Positions 33,836 through 42,754 of a stretch of 48,210 nt of DNA are shown piece by piece. A program made the position numbers and the translations under genes. Source of the stretch: CAZRIE01 sp964600075 (GTDB lineage: Bacteria; Bacteroidota; Bacteroidia; Flavobacteriales; Flavobacteriaceae); NCBI GenBank assembly GCA_964600075.1, contig CAZRIE010000017.1, positions 1-48,210 of the forward strand. The letters are read 5' to 3'. Each line of letters starts with the position of its first letter. Within the stretch, counting starts at the first letter, position 1. The notes beneath the pieces were generated by a model that did not search any database, was not told the DNA's origin, and saw nothing but the letters and a program-made list of their open reading frames with translations.

Positions 33836-35557
33836 ATGTGTGGAATAGTAGGTTATATAGGCCATAGAGATGCCTATCCGATTATCATAAAAGGCCTTCA
33901 GCGTCTTGAATATAGAGGTTACGACAGTGCCGGTATCGCACTTTACGACGGTAACGGTATCAATCTTGCCAAGACGAAGGGCAAGGTCGAAGACCTTAAA
34001 AGCAAATCAGAGAAGAACATTTCGCTAAAGGGTAGTTTGGGCATAGGGCACACCCGCTGGGCGACCCATGGTGAGCCAAACGATGTGAATTCACATCCGC
34101 ATTATTCGAATTCCGGTGAATTGGTCATCATCCATAATGGAATTATTGAGAACTACGAGTCCATCAAAAAAGCGTTGATCAAGCGGGGCTATAAATTTCA
34201 TTCGGATACCGATACTGAGGTACTTGTAAATTTAATAGAAGAGGTTAAGAAAACAGAAGGCGTAATGCTCGGCCAGGCCGTTCAGATTGCCTTGAGCGAG
34301 GTAGTAGGCGCCTATGCTATAGCTGTTTTTGACAAACAAAAGCCAGATGAAATCGTGGTGGCAAAGTTAGGTAGTCCATTAGCGATTGGTGTTGGCGACA
34401 ACGAATTTTTTATAGCTTCCGATGCTTCCCCATTTATAGAATTCACGAATAATGCCGTGTATTTACAGGACGAGGAAATGGCCATTCTACGTCTCGGAAA
34501 AGAGATCAAACTTCGGAAAATAAAGGATGATGCCATTGCATACCCAAATATTCTGGAATTAAAAATGAATATCGAGGAAATCGAAAAGGGGGGGTACGAC
34601 CACTTTATGCTCAAGGAAATATACGAACAGCCAAGAGCTATTCTTGATACCTACCGAGGTCGTTTAAGACCTGATCAAGGTCTGATCAAGATGGCGGGAA
34701 TCGACGAGCATCTTGAAAAATTCATGAATGCNNNNNNNNNNNNNNNNNNNNNNNNNNNNNNNNNNNNNNNNNNNNNNNNNNNNNNNNNNNNNNNNNNNNN
34801 NNNNNNNNNNNNNNNNNNNNNNNNNNNNNNNTTTGTTTTCGGTGTCTGTAATGTTGTGGGGTCTTCCATTGCAAGGGAAACTGATGCAGGTGCGTACACG
34901 CACGCAGGGCCCGAAATCGGGGTAGCTTCGACAAAGGCATTTACGACCCAGATTACCGTTCTGACCTTGATAGCATTAAAATTGGCCAAGGAAAAGGGGG
35001 TGTTCTCCGAATCTAAGTTCCATGAGTTTTTGACCGAATTGGAAACTATTCCGGCAAAAGTCGAAAAGGCATTGGAATCTAATCCTTTAATTGAAATTAT
35101 TGCCGAAGTATATAAAGATTCTACGAACTGTCTTTATTTGGGTAGAGGTTATAATTTTCCCGTTGCTCTGGAAGGCGCACTCAAATTGAAAGAAATTAGC
35201 TATATACATGCCGAAGGGTATCCGGCCGCTGAAATGAAGCATGGTCCGATCGCTTTGATTGATGATCAGATGCCCGTATTCGTGATTGCTACCAAAAAGG
35301 GACATTACGAAAAAGTGGTCAGTAACATACAGGAAATCAAATCTCGAAAAGGAAAGATTATTGCTATCGTGACCGAAGGTGATGAACAGGTAACCGAATT
35401 GGCAGATCATGTTGTTGAGGTACCGGAAACTTTGGAAAGCTTGACGCCGCTATTGACTACTATTCCGTTACAATTATTGTCATATCACATTGCAGTAATG
35501 CGCGGTTGTAATGTGGATCAGCCCCGAAATTTGGCAAAATCGGTTACGGTGGAGTAA
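33836..35557 (+). CDS. glmS: glutamine--fructose-6-phosphate aminotransferase, with assembly gap
   Basis: Makes glucosamine 6-phosphate, the first step to UDP-GlcNAc for peptidoglycan. N-terminal glutaminase domain: nucleophile Cys2 in MCGIVGYIGH, GHTRWATHGEPNDVNSHPH, IIHNGIIENY. Two SIS domains follow; the second is complete (GRGYNFPVALEGALKLKEISYIHAEGY is split here as GRGYNFPVALEGALKLKE and ISYIHAEGYPAAEMKHGP). A run of 100 N (34732-34831) removes the first SIS active site. The frame happens to stay open across the Ns. Translated length is 573, about 40 residues short of the usual 610-615, so the true gap is longer than 100 bp. Confidence 0.97.
   Translation: MCGIVGYIGHRDAYPIIIKGLQRLEYRGYDSAGIALYDGNGINLAKTKGKVEDLKSKSEKNISLKGSLGIGHTRWATHGEPNDVNSHPHYSNSGELVIIHNGIIENYESIKKALIKRGYKFHSDTDTEVLVNLIEEVKKTEGVMLGQAVQIALSEVVGAYAIAVFDKQKPDEIVVAKLGSPLAIGVGDNEFFIASDASPFIEFTNNAVYLQDEEMAILRLGKEIKLRKIKDDAIAYPNILELKMNIEEIEKGGYDHFMLKEIYEQPRAILDTYRGRLRPDQGLIKMAGIDEHLEKFMNXXXXXXXXXXXXXXXXXXXXXXXXXXXXXXXXXXFVFGVCNVVGSSIARETDAGAYTHAGPEIGVASTKAFTTQITVLTLIALKLAKEKGVFSESKFHEFLTELETIPAKVEKALESNPLIEIIAEVYKDSTNCLYLGRGYNFPVALEGALKLKEISYIHAEGYPAAEMKHGPIALIDDQMPVFVIATKKGHYEKVVSNIQEIKSRKGKIIAIVTEGDEQVTELADHVVEVPETLESLTPLLTTIPLQLLSYHIAVMRGCNVDQPRNLAKSVTVE
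34732..34831. other. assembly gap of exactly 100 N
   Basis: A placeholder-size gap inside glmS. Flanking coding sequence (LEKFMN before, FVFGVCNVVG after) should be separated by about 76 residues in GlmS, so about 226 bp are probably missing, not 100. Confidence 0.95.
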
Positions 35558-35591
35558 CCATCCGAAAGATATTCATATTAAAATTACGGTC

Positions 35592-35626
35592 GAGGCCATG
35601 GAAGTTTCCATGGCCTCTCTTTTTTC
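35592..35626 (+). terminator. intrinsic terminator of glmS
   Basis: GAGGCCATGGAA (35592-35603) and TTCCATGGCCTC (35606-35617) form a perfect 12-bp stem with a 2-nt apex, followed by TCTTTTTT. It starts 34 nt after the glmS stop. Confidence 0.9.
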
Positions 35627-35758
35627 CCGATTTCCTAAAAATGAGAGGCTGTATTTATCAAAAATATACTATGCATGCATAATTTTTTTCAATTTATGAT
35701 TTTCGACGTAAAAAAAAATGTAACTTGCTTCTACAAAATATTTTAACTCAAACTTAGC

Positions 35759-38560
35759 ATGAAAACAGTACTATTTTTAGCATTGCTGTTGGTCGGAAGC
35801 CTAGGGTTTTCACAGACAACGGTAGATGGGAAAGTGGTAGATCAGAACAACGAACCCGTACCGGGTGCCAATATCGTTATCACGGGAAAAGCGATAGGGA
35901 CAACCGCCGATTTTGATGGGAATTTTATTCTGGAAACTTCTGAAGTCCCCCCATTTCAGTTATCGATTACGAGTATCGGATACTCCGATGTTACCCAAGA
36001 GATTAGTGCGAATAATCAGACCCTAACGATTGTGCTTACAGAGGCACAGACTTTTTTAGATGAGGTCGTAATATCGGCTTCACGAACCCCTGAACGTATC
36101 TTCGAGTCGCCAGTGACCGTTGAAAGAATGGGTGCCGAGGCCATTAAAAATACTGCATCTGCCGATTTTTACAGTGGTTTGGAGAATCTCAAAGGGGTAG
36201 ATGTCAACACGAACAGTTTAACATTCAAATCAGTGAATACCAGAGGTTTTGCAACATTTGCGAACACTCGTTTTATGCAATTAGTAGATGGTATGGATAA
36301 CTCGACCCCTGCCTTGAACTTTCCCATAGGTAACTTGGTCGGTATGGTAGAAACCGATGTGCTCAGTGTAGAATTGCTGCCAGGGGCTTCTTCGGCACTC
36401 TACGGGGCAAATGCCTTTAACGGTATTTTGTTCATGCGAAGTAAAAATCCTTTTGATTATGAAGGCATAAGCGTTTCGGTAAAACAAGGGGTTACATCAC
36501 AAGAAGCTGCAGGTACCAACGCATATACAGATGTGGGTATAAGGGCAGCACATAAATTTAGCGAGAAGTTTGCCATGAAGGTGAATTTTGGATATTTAAA
36601 AGGTACCGATTGGGCTGCCAATAATATAGAAGGAAAAGACGAAAATAATTTTGGGATTCTTGGCAGCACAAGGGCTAATGATATAGGCTATAATGGCATC
36701 AACGTTTATGGTGATGAGGTATCTAATGATATAAGGGATGTTGCATTGCTAGGGGAAGCTGCTGGATTAGTGCCTGCTGGTACTAATGCTTTGATTCCCT
36801 CAGTTGTAGTTAGTAGAACAGGGTATAATGAAAGTGACCTTACCAATTATAATGCAGAAAGTATTAAAGCAGATTGGGGCTTATATTATCGTCCTATTGA
36901 AGGTAACAGTCTAGAATTTTCTTATGTAGGCAAGGTCGGTACAGGTTCCACGATTTACCAAGGAACGAATCGATATAATATCAATGGTTTCTTTCAAGAG
37001 CAGCATAAGCTCGAGATTAGAAATGATAATTTCTTTGTTAGAGGGTATTTAGTAGCTGATAAGGCGGGAGATTCTTATGATATGGTAGCCACGGCTATCA
37101 ATGTAAACAGGGCTTGGAAAAGTGATAATGCTTGGTTTGGTGATTATGTAAGTACTTATGCAGGAGCTACATTAGGAGGTGCAACAGATCAAGAGGCGCA
37201 TGCAGCGGCGAGAACTGTGGCAGAGTCGGGTCGATTCTTGCCAGGTTCACCAGAGTTTCAGAGTGCTTTTGATAAAGTAATCAAAGACCCGGACATTACT
37301 ACGGGATCACAATTTAAAGATGCTTCAAAATACTACCATGCAGATGCCAATTATAATTTTAGTCATTTAATTGACTTTGCAGATATTCAAGTTGGAGGAT
37401 CCTTCAGACAGTATAGCCTAAATTCAGGGGGAACTATTTATACGGATACTGACGGTCCAATTGATTATTCAGAATTTGGATTATATACCCAGATCCAAAA
37501 GAAAATCGAATTATCGGGAGAGAAAAGCTTGAAATTAACAGGCTCTGTGCGATACGATAAATCTGAATTTTTTGATGGTTTCTTTTCCCCTAGAGTTTCT
37601 GCTGGTTTTACACTCAATAGAGATCATAATATTAGGGCTTCAGTTCAACAAGGATTTAGAAACCCAACCACACAAGATCTTTTTATTGGATTATTTACAG
37701 GACGGGATGCTTTGGTTGGTTCTGCTCCTGATAATTTAGATAGATATTCCAGATCTTATAATGTTAGTGGCCGAGGCCAATTATTGGGTCAACCAGAAAC
37801 TATAGTCCAAACAGGAAGAGCGGCTTACGAAAACTCTTATTCATTAAGTTCTTTTAATGACTTTAGAGATTCTGGCAATGCTGCCGACCTACAGATTGCA
37901 AATCCAAACATCGTAGCACCAGAGCAAGTCACTTCCTTTGAAATAGGGTATAGGGGCAAAATAGATAAACTAGTTATTGACTTTAGTACGTATTATAACA
38001 ATTACAAGGATTTTATTTCTCAAGAAGTAGTAGTAGCGCCTTATTACGGGGAAGTAGGTGATAACTCGCTGTCAGTTAGTGCGGTAGCTAATAGAGATTT
38101 TGCAAGGTACGGAACGTACACAAATTCTGATGTGGACATCAGCTCTTATGGTGCTTCATTGGGACTTTCAACGAAAGTATTAGGAAATTTTGATTTAAGT
38201 GGAAGCTACACGTTTACAAAACAAGATTTTGACCAAGAGGCTAACCCAGATTTTATGTCAAACTTTAACACACCAGAACATAAGTTTAAAGCTTCCTTCG
38301 GGAATGCTGAATTGTTCAATAATTTTGGGTTTAACGTAAACTACAGATTTAGTGATGATTACTTCTGGGAGGCGACTTTTGGGAATGGTGTTGTGCCAGA
38401 GTTTCACGTTGTGGATGCTCAAATCAACTATTCTGTACCACGTATAAAATCTACCTTTAAAGTAGGTGGTAATAACTTATTTGGAGACGAATACTTTACC
38501 GCTTTCGGCACAGGATTTATCGGTTCCATTTACTATGTATCTTGGATCATCAATAACTAA
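35759..38560 (+). CDS. TonB-dependent outer-membrane receptor with carboxypeptidase-regulatory-like domain
   Basis: 933 residues. Signal MKTVLFLALLLVGSLGFSQ; regulatory-like domain about 20-105 (TTVDGKVVDQNNEPVPGANI, DFDGNFILE); plug about 110-230 (VNTRGFATFANTRFMQLVDG, VELLPGASSALYGANAFNG); then the barrel with QQGFRNPTTQDLF and FEIGYRGKID. The C-terminus reads YYVSWIINN, so the last residue is Asn and not the usual aromatic. The next gene, an SGNH hydrolase-like lipoprotein, has its GTG overlap-adjacent to this stop; the two look like a functional pair, possibly for uptake of a lipid or ester-containing substrate. Confidence 0.9.
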   Translation: MKTVLFLALLLVGSLGFSQTTVDGKVVDQNNEPVPGANIVITGKAIGTTADFDGNFILETSEVPPFQLSITSIGYSDVTQEISANNQTLTIVLTEAQTFLDEVVISASRTPERIFESPVTVERMGAEAIKNTASADFYSGLENLKGVDVNTNSLTFKSVNTRGFATFANTRFMQLVDGMDNSTPALNFPIGNLVGMVETDVLSVELLPGASSALYGANAFNGILFMRSKNPFDYEGISVSVKQGVTSQEAAGTNAYTDVGIRAAHKFSEKFAMKVNFGYLKGTDWAANNIEGKDENNFGILGSTRANDIGYNGINVYGDEVSNDIRDVALLGEAAGLVPAGTNALIPSVVVSRTGYNESDLTNYNAESIKADWGLYYRPIEGNSLEFSYVGKVGTGSTIYQGTNRYNINGFFQEQHKLEIRNDNFFVRGYLVADKAGDSYDMVATAINVNRAWKSDNAWFGDYVSTYAGATLGGATDQEAHAAARTVAESGRFLPGSPEFQSAFDKVIKDPDITTGSQFKDASKYYHADANYNFSHLIDFADIQVGGSFRQYSLNSGGTIYTDTDGPIDYSEFGLYTQIQKKIELSGEKSLKLTGSVRYDKSEFFDGFFSPRVSAGFTLNRDHNIRASVQQGFRNPTTQDLFIGLFTGRDALVGSAPDNLDRYSRSYNVSGRGQLLGQPETIVQTGRAAYENSYSLSSFNDFRDSGNAADLQIANPNIVAPEQVTSFEIGYRGKIDKLVIDFSTYYNNYKDFISQEVVVAPYYGEVGDNSLSVSAVANRDFARYGTYTNSDVDISSYGASLGLSTKVLGNFDLSGSYTFTKQDFDQEANPDFMSNFNTPEHKFKASFGNAELFNNFGFNVNYRFSDDYFWEATFGNGVVPEFHVVDAQINYSVPRIKSTFKVGGNNLFGDEYFTAFGTGFIGSIYYVSWIINN

Positions 38561-38584
38561 GTGAAAACTAAATCGACTTTTAAG

Positions 38585-40210
38585 ATGAAAAATTTTATAT
38601 ATATATTTCTTATAGCGTTAGTGTTTGTCTTTGTGGCATGTAATGACCCTGAAGATGTCGATATGACTCCTGTGATAGAGTTAGATTTTCCCGACCTCTC
38701 AACGGGGTCGGCAGACTTTTCTACGTATGTTTCAGTGGGAAACTCCTTAACAGCTGGTCTCACTGATGGAGCATTATTTATTGCAGGGCAAGAAAATTCC
38801 TTACCGAATATATTGGCGAGTAGGTTTGCTTTGGCGGGAGGTGGAGCGTTCGCACAACCCTTAACGAACGATAATATTGGTGGATTGCTCGCCGGTGGAA
38901 ATCGAATACCGGGTATTAATCCGAGACTGGTTTTTACGGGCTCGCCCCCACCAGTAGGTCTTGAAGATGTCATCGGCCCAGTTATGCCTACAACGGATAT
39001 TATTCTGAACAACCCTGCCGGACCTTTCAATAATATGGGTGTACCTCTAGCAAAAAGTTTTCATATGATAGCCCCTGGGTACGGCAATATCGCAAATTTA
39101 GAGGCAGGATTGGCAAATCCGTTCTTTATAAGAATGACTGGATCCACCCCAGATGCAAGTGTTCTGGAACTAGCGATGGCACAATCACCAACTTTCTTCA
39201 CCTTGTGGGCCGGAGAAAATGATGTATTAGGATATGCTACGTCCGGTGGGGACGGTACTAATCCGATAACCGATAAGCCGACTTTTGATTTTGCCATTAA
39301 TACGCTGGTTAGTACGCTAACCTCTGGTGGTGCGCAGGGGGTGGTGGTCAATATACCTTATGTGACCACTATTCCGCATTTTACCGCCGTGCCTTATAAT
39401 CCTATTGATCCAGAAACCGAAGGTTTTGCAGAACAAGTGCCAACGCTAAATACCGTTTATGGGGCATTGAACCAAGTTTATGCAGCAGTAGGCCAGTCCG
39501 AACGTTCCGTAATTTTTTCCGTTACTGAGGCAAATGCCGTGGTTATCATAGACGAGAGCTTGACAGACCTATCGGCCACAATTATTGGGGCTCTAATGGC
39601 GAATCCGGCATTTCCGGCTTTTGTTCAGCAGTTAGGGTTGCCTGCGGAAGCGGCTCCCTTGGTTGCCAACCTTTTGGGAACTACTTTTGGGCAAACACGG
39701 CCTGCAAACGAAAATGATCTTTTGGTCTTGCCAAGTGCTAGCATAATAGGCGAGATCAATGAAGCTACTTTTAACGCGTTGATAACAGCAGGGCTACCTG
39801 CCGAATTAGCGGGACAGTTTTCTGTCGAAGGCATAACAAACCCGTTGGCTGACAAGTGGGTCTTGATCCCTGAGGAGCAAGCTGAGATAAAAGCCGCCAC
39901 TGATGATTTTAATACCACTATTGCAGCCGCGGCTTCTGCTGCAGGCCTTGCTTTTGTTGATGCCAATATGCTTATAGAAGACTTGGCGGCCGGTGGTGTT
40001 ACAGATGGTGACTTTACGTTAACAGCCAGCCTAGTTACCGGTGGTGCCTTTTCTTTAGACGGTATACATCCTACGGCCCGGGGAAATGCCTTGGTGGCCA
40101 ACGAATTCATGAAGGCGATAGATGCGACCTATGGTTCAAACTTTGAGTTATCTGGATCTCTAGTTAATATTGGAAACTTTCCGACCAATTATTCGCCCAC
40201 CTTACCATAG
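38585..40210 (+). CDS. SGNH/GDSL hydrolase-like lipoprotein paired with the TonB receptor
   Basis: Start at ATG 38585 (an in-frame GTG at 38561 abuts the receptor stop) gives 541 residues with signal MKNFIYIFLIALVFVFV and lipobox VAC (lipidated Cys19). SGNH blocks: GNSLTAG with nucleophile Ser54, a Gly in block II, LWAGENDVLGYA with the GxND motif, and the catalytic Asp/His in SLDGIHPTARG. It should therefore be an active surface-exposed esterase or lipase. A large central insertion (about 270-440) rich in Ala separates blocks III and V. Same operon as the receptor at 35759. Confidence 0.88.
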   Translation: MKNFIYIFLIALVFVFVACNDPEDVDMTPVIELDFPDLSTGSADFSTYVSVGNSLTAGLTDGALFIAGQENSLPNILASRFALAGGGAFAQPLTNDNIGGLLAGGNRIPGINPRLVFTGSPPPVGLEDVIGPVMPTTDIILNNPAGPFNNMGVPLAKSFHMIAPGYGNIANLEAGLANPFFIRMTGSTPDASVLELAMAQSPTFFTLWAGENDVLGYATSGGDGTNPITDKPTFDFAINTLVSTLTSGGAQGVVVNIPYVTTIPHFTAVPYNPIDPETEGFAEQVPTLNTVYGALNQVYAAVGQSERSVIFSVTEANAVVIIDESLTDLSATIIGALMANPAFPAFVQQLGLPAEAAPLVANLLGTTFGQTRPANENDLLVLPSASIIGEINEATFNALITAGLPAELAGQFSVEGITNPLADKWVLIPEEQAEIKAATDDFNTTIAAAASAAGLAFVDANMLIEDLAAGGVTDGDFTLTASLVTGGAFSLDGIHPTARGNALVANEFMKAIDATYGSNFELSGSLVNIGNFPTNYSPTLP

Positions 40211-40230
40211 TTTCGGGCAGCAAGTACACT

Positions 40231-40262
40231 AAAAAAGGGCGCCAATTTGTAGTGCCTTTTTT
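40231..40262 (+). terminator. intrinsic terminator after the SGNH lipoprotein gene
   Basis: AAAAAAGGGC at 40231-40240 can pair with GCCTTTTTT at 40254-40262 with one bulged G and a 13-nt loop, giving a T-rich end. It separates the receptor operon from atpD. Confidence 0.65.
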
Positions 40263-40288
40263 AATGCCTAAAAAAGAATATAAAGTAG

Positions 40289-40319
40289 TTTTCAATTAAA
40301 GTTGAAAGACATATCTTTG
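40289..40319 (+). promoter_or_regulatory. promoter of atpDC
   Basis: TATCTTTG at 40312-40319 is a strong flavobacterial -7 box, with a T-rich segment about 18 nt upstream serving as a weak -33. The predicted start near 40323 gives a leader of about 69 nt to ATG 40392. Confidence 0.5.
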
Positions 40320-40391
40320 CAGCCTGAAAAACATAGGTAAATAGTGCTGTTTTTTCGCAGTTAATCAATTGAATTTTTAAACAAAAGGGTA

Positions 40392-41900
40392 ATGTCAAAA
40401 GTTACAGGTAAGGTTTCACAGATTATTGGACCGGTAGTAGATGTTCAATTTCAGTCAGGCGATACGCTCCCAAGAATTTACGATTCTTTGGAAATCGCCA
40501 ATAAAGATGGTTCCATTCTTGTGCTAGAAGTACAGTCGCATACTGGAGAGAATACCGTCAGGACAATCTCTATGGATTCTACCGATGGTCTAAGTAGGGG
40601 AACGGATGCTGTTGCGACCGGTGCGGCGATACAAATGCCAGTTGGGGATGACATCTATGGCCGCCTGTTCAATGTAATCGGGGATGCTATCGATGGATTG
40701 GGAGATTTGCCCAAAGCCGGAAAAAATGGTCTGCCCATTCACCGTGATGCTCCAAAATTTGAAGACCTTTCTACTTCTACAGAAGTTCTTTTTACCGGGA
40801 TCAAAGTAATCGATTTGATCGAACCTTATGCCAAAGGGGGTAAAATTGGTTTGTTCGGTGGTGCCGGTGTCGGTAAGACCGTTTTGATTCAAGAATTGAT
40901 TAACAATATTGCGAAGGGCCATGGTGGACTTTCCGTTTTTGCCGGAGTAGGGGAACGTACCCGTGAAGGAAACGATTTACTTCGTGAGATGTTGGAATCG
41001 GGTATTATCAAATATGGTGACGATTTCTTGCACTCGATGGAAGATGGCGGATGGGACCTTACTAAAGTTGACAAGAAAGCGATGAAAGAATCAAAAGCAA
41101 CTTTTGTTTTCGGACAGATGAACGAACCTCCCGGAGCACGCGCACGAGTTGCCTTATCCGGACTGACGATAGCGGAGTACTTCCGTGATGGAGCAGGTGA
41201 GGGGCAAGGTAAAGACGTACTTTTCTTCGTAGATAATATTTTCCGATTTACACAAGCAGGTTCTGAGGTATCGGCACTTTTGGGCCGTATGCCTTCAGCA
41301 GTAGGGTATCAACCGACTTTGGCAACAGAGATGGGCACAATGCAAGAACGTATCACCTCGACCAAAAGAGGCTCGATTACATCGGTACAAGCAGTATACG
41401 TTCCTGCGGATGACCTTACGGATCCGGCGCCGGCAACAACATTTGCCCACTTGGATGCTACAACGGTATTGTCGCGAAAGATTGCCGAATTGGGTATCTA
41501 CCCTGCAGTAGATCCATTGGATTCTACTTCTCGAATCTTGACGGCCGATATTTTAGGAAAAGATCATTACAACTGTGCACAGCGCGTAAAAGAGTTGTTG
41601 CAACGCTATAAAGAATTACAGGATATTATCGCTATCCTCGGTATGGAAGAACTTTCCGAAGAGGATAAATTGGCCGTAGGTCGTGCAAGACGGGTACAAC
41701 GTTTCCTTTCACAGCCTTTCCATGTAGCGGAACAATTTACGGGTATGCCAGGGGTATTGGTAGACATCAAGGAAACCATTAAAGGTTTCAATATGATAAT
41801 GGATGGGGAATTGGATCACCTTCCAGAAGCTGCCTTCAACTTGAAAGGTACCATAGAAGATGCCATGGAAGCCGGGGAGAAAATGTTGGCCGAAGCATAA
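40392..41900 (+). CDS. atpD: F-type ATP synthase subunit beta
   Basis: Catalytic subunit of the F1 head. 502 residues: Walker A GGAGVGKTVLIQELI, GERTREGNDL (catalytic Glu), ALSGLTIAEYFRD, VLFFVDNIFRFTQAGSEVS (Walker B), and the conserved end PEAAFNLKGTIEDAMEAGEK. As in other Bacteroidota, atpD and atpC form a unit apart from the other ATP synthase genes, which are not in this window. Confidence 0.98.
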   Translation: MSKVTGKVSQIIGPVVDVQFQSGDTLPRIYDSLEIANKDGSILVLEVQSHTGENTVRTISMDSTDGLSRGTDAVATGAAIQMPVGDDIYGRLFNVIGDAIDGLGDLPKAGKNGLPIHRDAPKFEDLSTSTEVLFTGIKVIDLIEPYAKGGKIGLFGGAGVGKTVLIQELINNIAKGHGGLSVFAGVGERTREGNDLLREMLESGIIKYGDDFLHSMEDGGWDLTKVDKKAMKESKATFVFGQMNEPPGARARVALSGLTIAEYFRDGAGEGQGKDVLFFVDNIFRFTQAGSEVSALLGRMPSAVGYQPTLATEMGTMQERITSTKRGSITSVQAVYVPADDLTDPAPATTFAHLDATTVLSRKIAELGIYPAVDPLDSTSRILTADILGKDHYNCAQRVKELLQRYKELQDIIAILGMEELSEEDKLAVGRARRVQRFLSQPFHVAEQFTGMPGVLVDIKETIKGFNMIMDGELDHLPEAAFNLKGTIEDAMEAGEKMLAEA

Positions 41901-41949
41901 ATAGTAAAAAGTAATTAGTACTAATTACCAACTACTTAATACATAAAAT

Positions 41950-42228
41950 ATGTACTTAGAAATCGTATCACCAGAAGCCACTTTATTCGCAGGGGAAGTC
42001 ACGTCGGTGATCGTACCGGGAGTTGATGGGGAATTTCAGATGCTGAACAACCACGCACCTATAGTTTCTTTACTTCAAGAAGGCAATGTAAAGGTGGATG
42101 GAAATATAGCTATTGATGAGGATTACGCTTCAAAATTCTCAAAAGATGCCAATGGAAAGACTGTTCTTTCCATAACTAGCGGTACTGTCGAAATGAAGGA
42201 TAACAAGATAATTGTTTTGGCGGATTAA
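41950..42228 (+). CDS. atpC: F-type ATP synthase subunit epsilon, short form
   Basis: 92 residues covering only the N-terminal beta-sandwich: MYLEIVSPEATLFAGEVTSV, IVPGVDGEFQMLNNHAPIVS and SGTVEMKDNKIIVLAD. The C-terminal two-helix domain that inhibits ATP hydrolysis in E. coli is missing, as is usual in Bacteroidota. 49 nt downstream of atpD. Confidence 0.95.
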   Translation: MYLEIVSPEATLFAGEVTSVIVPGVDGEFQMLNNHAPIVSLLQEGNVKVDGNIAIDEDYASKFSKDANGKTVLSITSGTVEMKDNKIIVLAD

Positions 42229-42250
42229 GAAGTCAAAGCATATGATATTG

Positions 42251-42286
42251 AAAATCCCAAAGGTTCAAAAAATCTTTGGGATTTTT
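42251..42286 (+). terminator. intrinsic terminator of atpDC
   Basis: AAAATCCCAAAG (42251-42262) pairs with CTTTGGGATTTT (42274-42285) around an 11-nt loop, with a T-rich tail continuing to about 42292. It lies 22 nt after the atpC stop. Confidence 0.9.
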
Positions 42287-42325
42287 ATTTTTACCGACTA
42301 AAACTTCCAGTGAACGGTAGCCGCG

Positions 42326-42600
42326 CTATTTTAAAATGACTTTACGCAACGTATTTCCATAAGATGTTTCCAGTAAAAGGGCATAGACTCCTGCAGGCAA
42401 GCCAGAAAGATTAAAAGGAATATTATAGGAAAGTTTGCCCCTATATTTTTCGGAAGCCATCATGGCATTATTGGCAAAACTGAATACTTTGTTGCTGATA
42501 CTTCTTTTTTTGCAGCGTTTACTTCGGCGGTAAGTTTTTCATTACTTGGTTTAGAATATGTAAACTGTGTAAAAAACATATATTTTTTAACCTCTATATT
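42326..42600 (-). pseudogene. frameshifted C-terminal relic of an exported (T9SS-type) protein
   Basis: Reading the minus strand, one frame gives FTQFTYSKPSNEKLTAEVN then AAKKEVSATK; near 42490 the sense moves to another frame giving VFSFANNAMMASEKYRGK, LSYNIPFNLSG, LPAGVYALLLETSYG and NTLRKVILK before the stop at 42326-42328. The final block has the layout of a type IX secretion sorting domain (Leu-x-x-Gly-Val-Tyr ... Lys-Val-Ile-Leu-Lys). No start codon or N-terminal domain was found. It converges with atpC. Confidence 0.55.
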
Positions 42601-42604
42601 TGGA

Positions 42605-42630
42605 GTATAAAGAACATATGTTCTTTATAC
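42605..42630. repeat. 26-bp perfect palindrome
   Basis: Arms GTATAAAGAACAT and ATGTTCTTTATAC are exact complements with no spacer. No T tract follows on either side. It lies between two pseudogenes; it may be an operator-like site, a recombination remnant or a hairpin. Confidence 0.6.
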
Positions 42631-42754
42631 AATTGTTACCTTTTATTTTCTTACATCGAAGTATTTGGTTTCCAATTGCTACAGCTATCCTTTTCGAGAA
42701 TATCTTCAGTAAGTTCTGTATCGGAAAATGGCGTTTATAAAAAGGAAGGGACCC

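Noticed and set aside
34664..34989. Minus-strand ORFs spanning the N gap
   Set aside because: They exist only because N runs contain no stops; glmS on the plus strand explains the sequence.
39625..40110. 161-codon minus-strand ORF opposite the SGNH lipoprotein gene
   Set aside because: Ala/Ser/Lys-rich shadow of the strongly supported plus-strand gene; same for the 157-codon ORF at 38557-39030.
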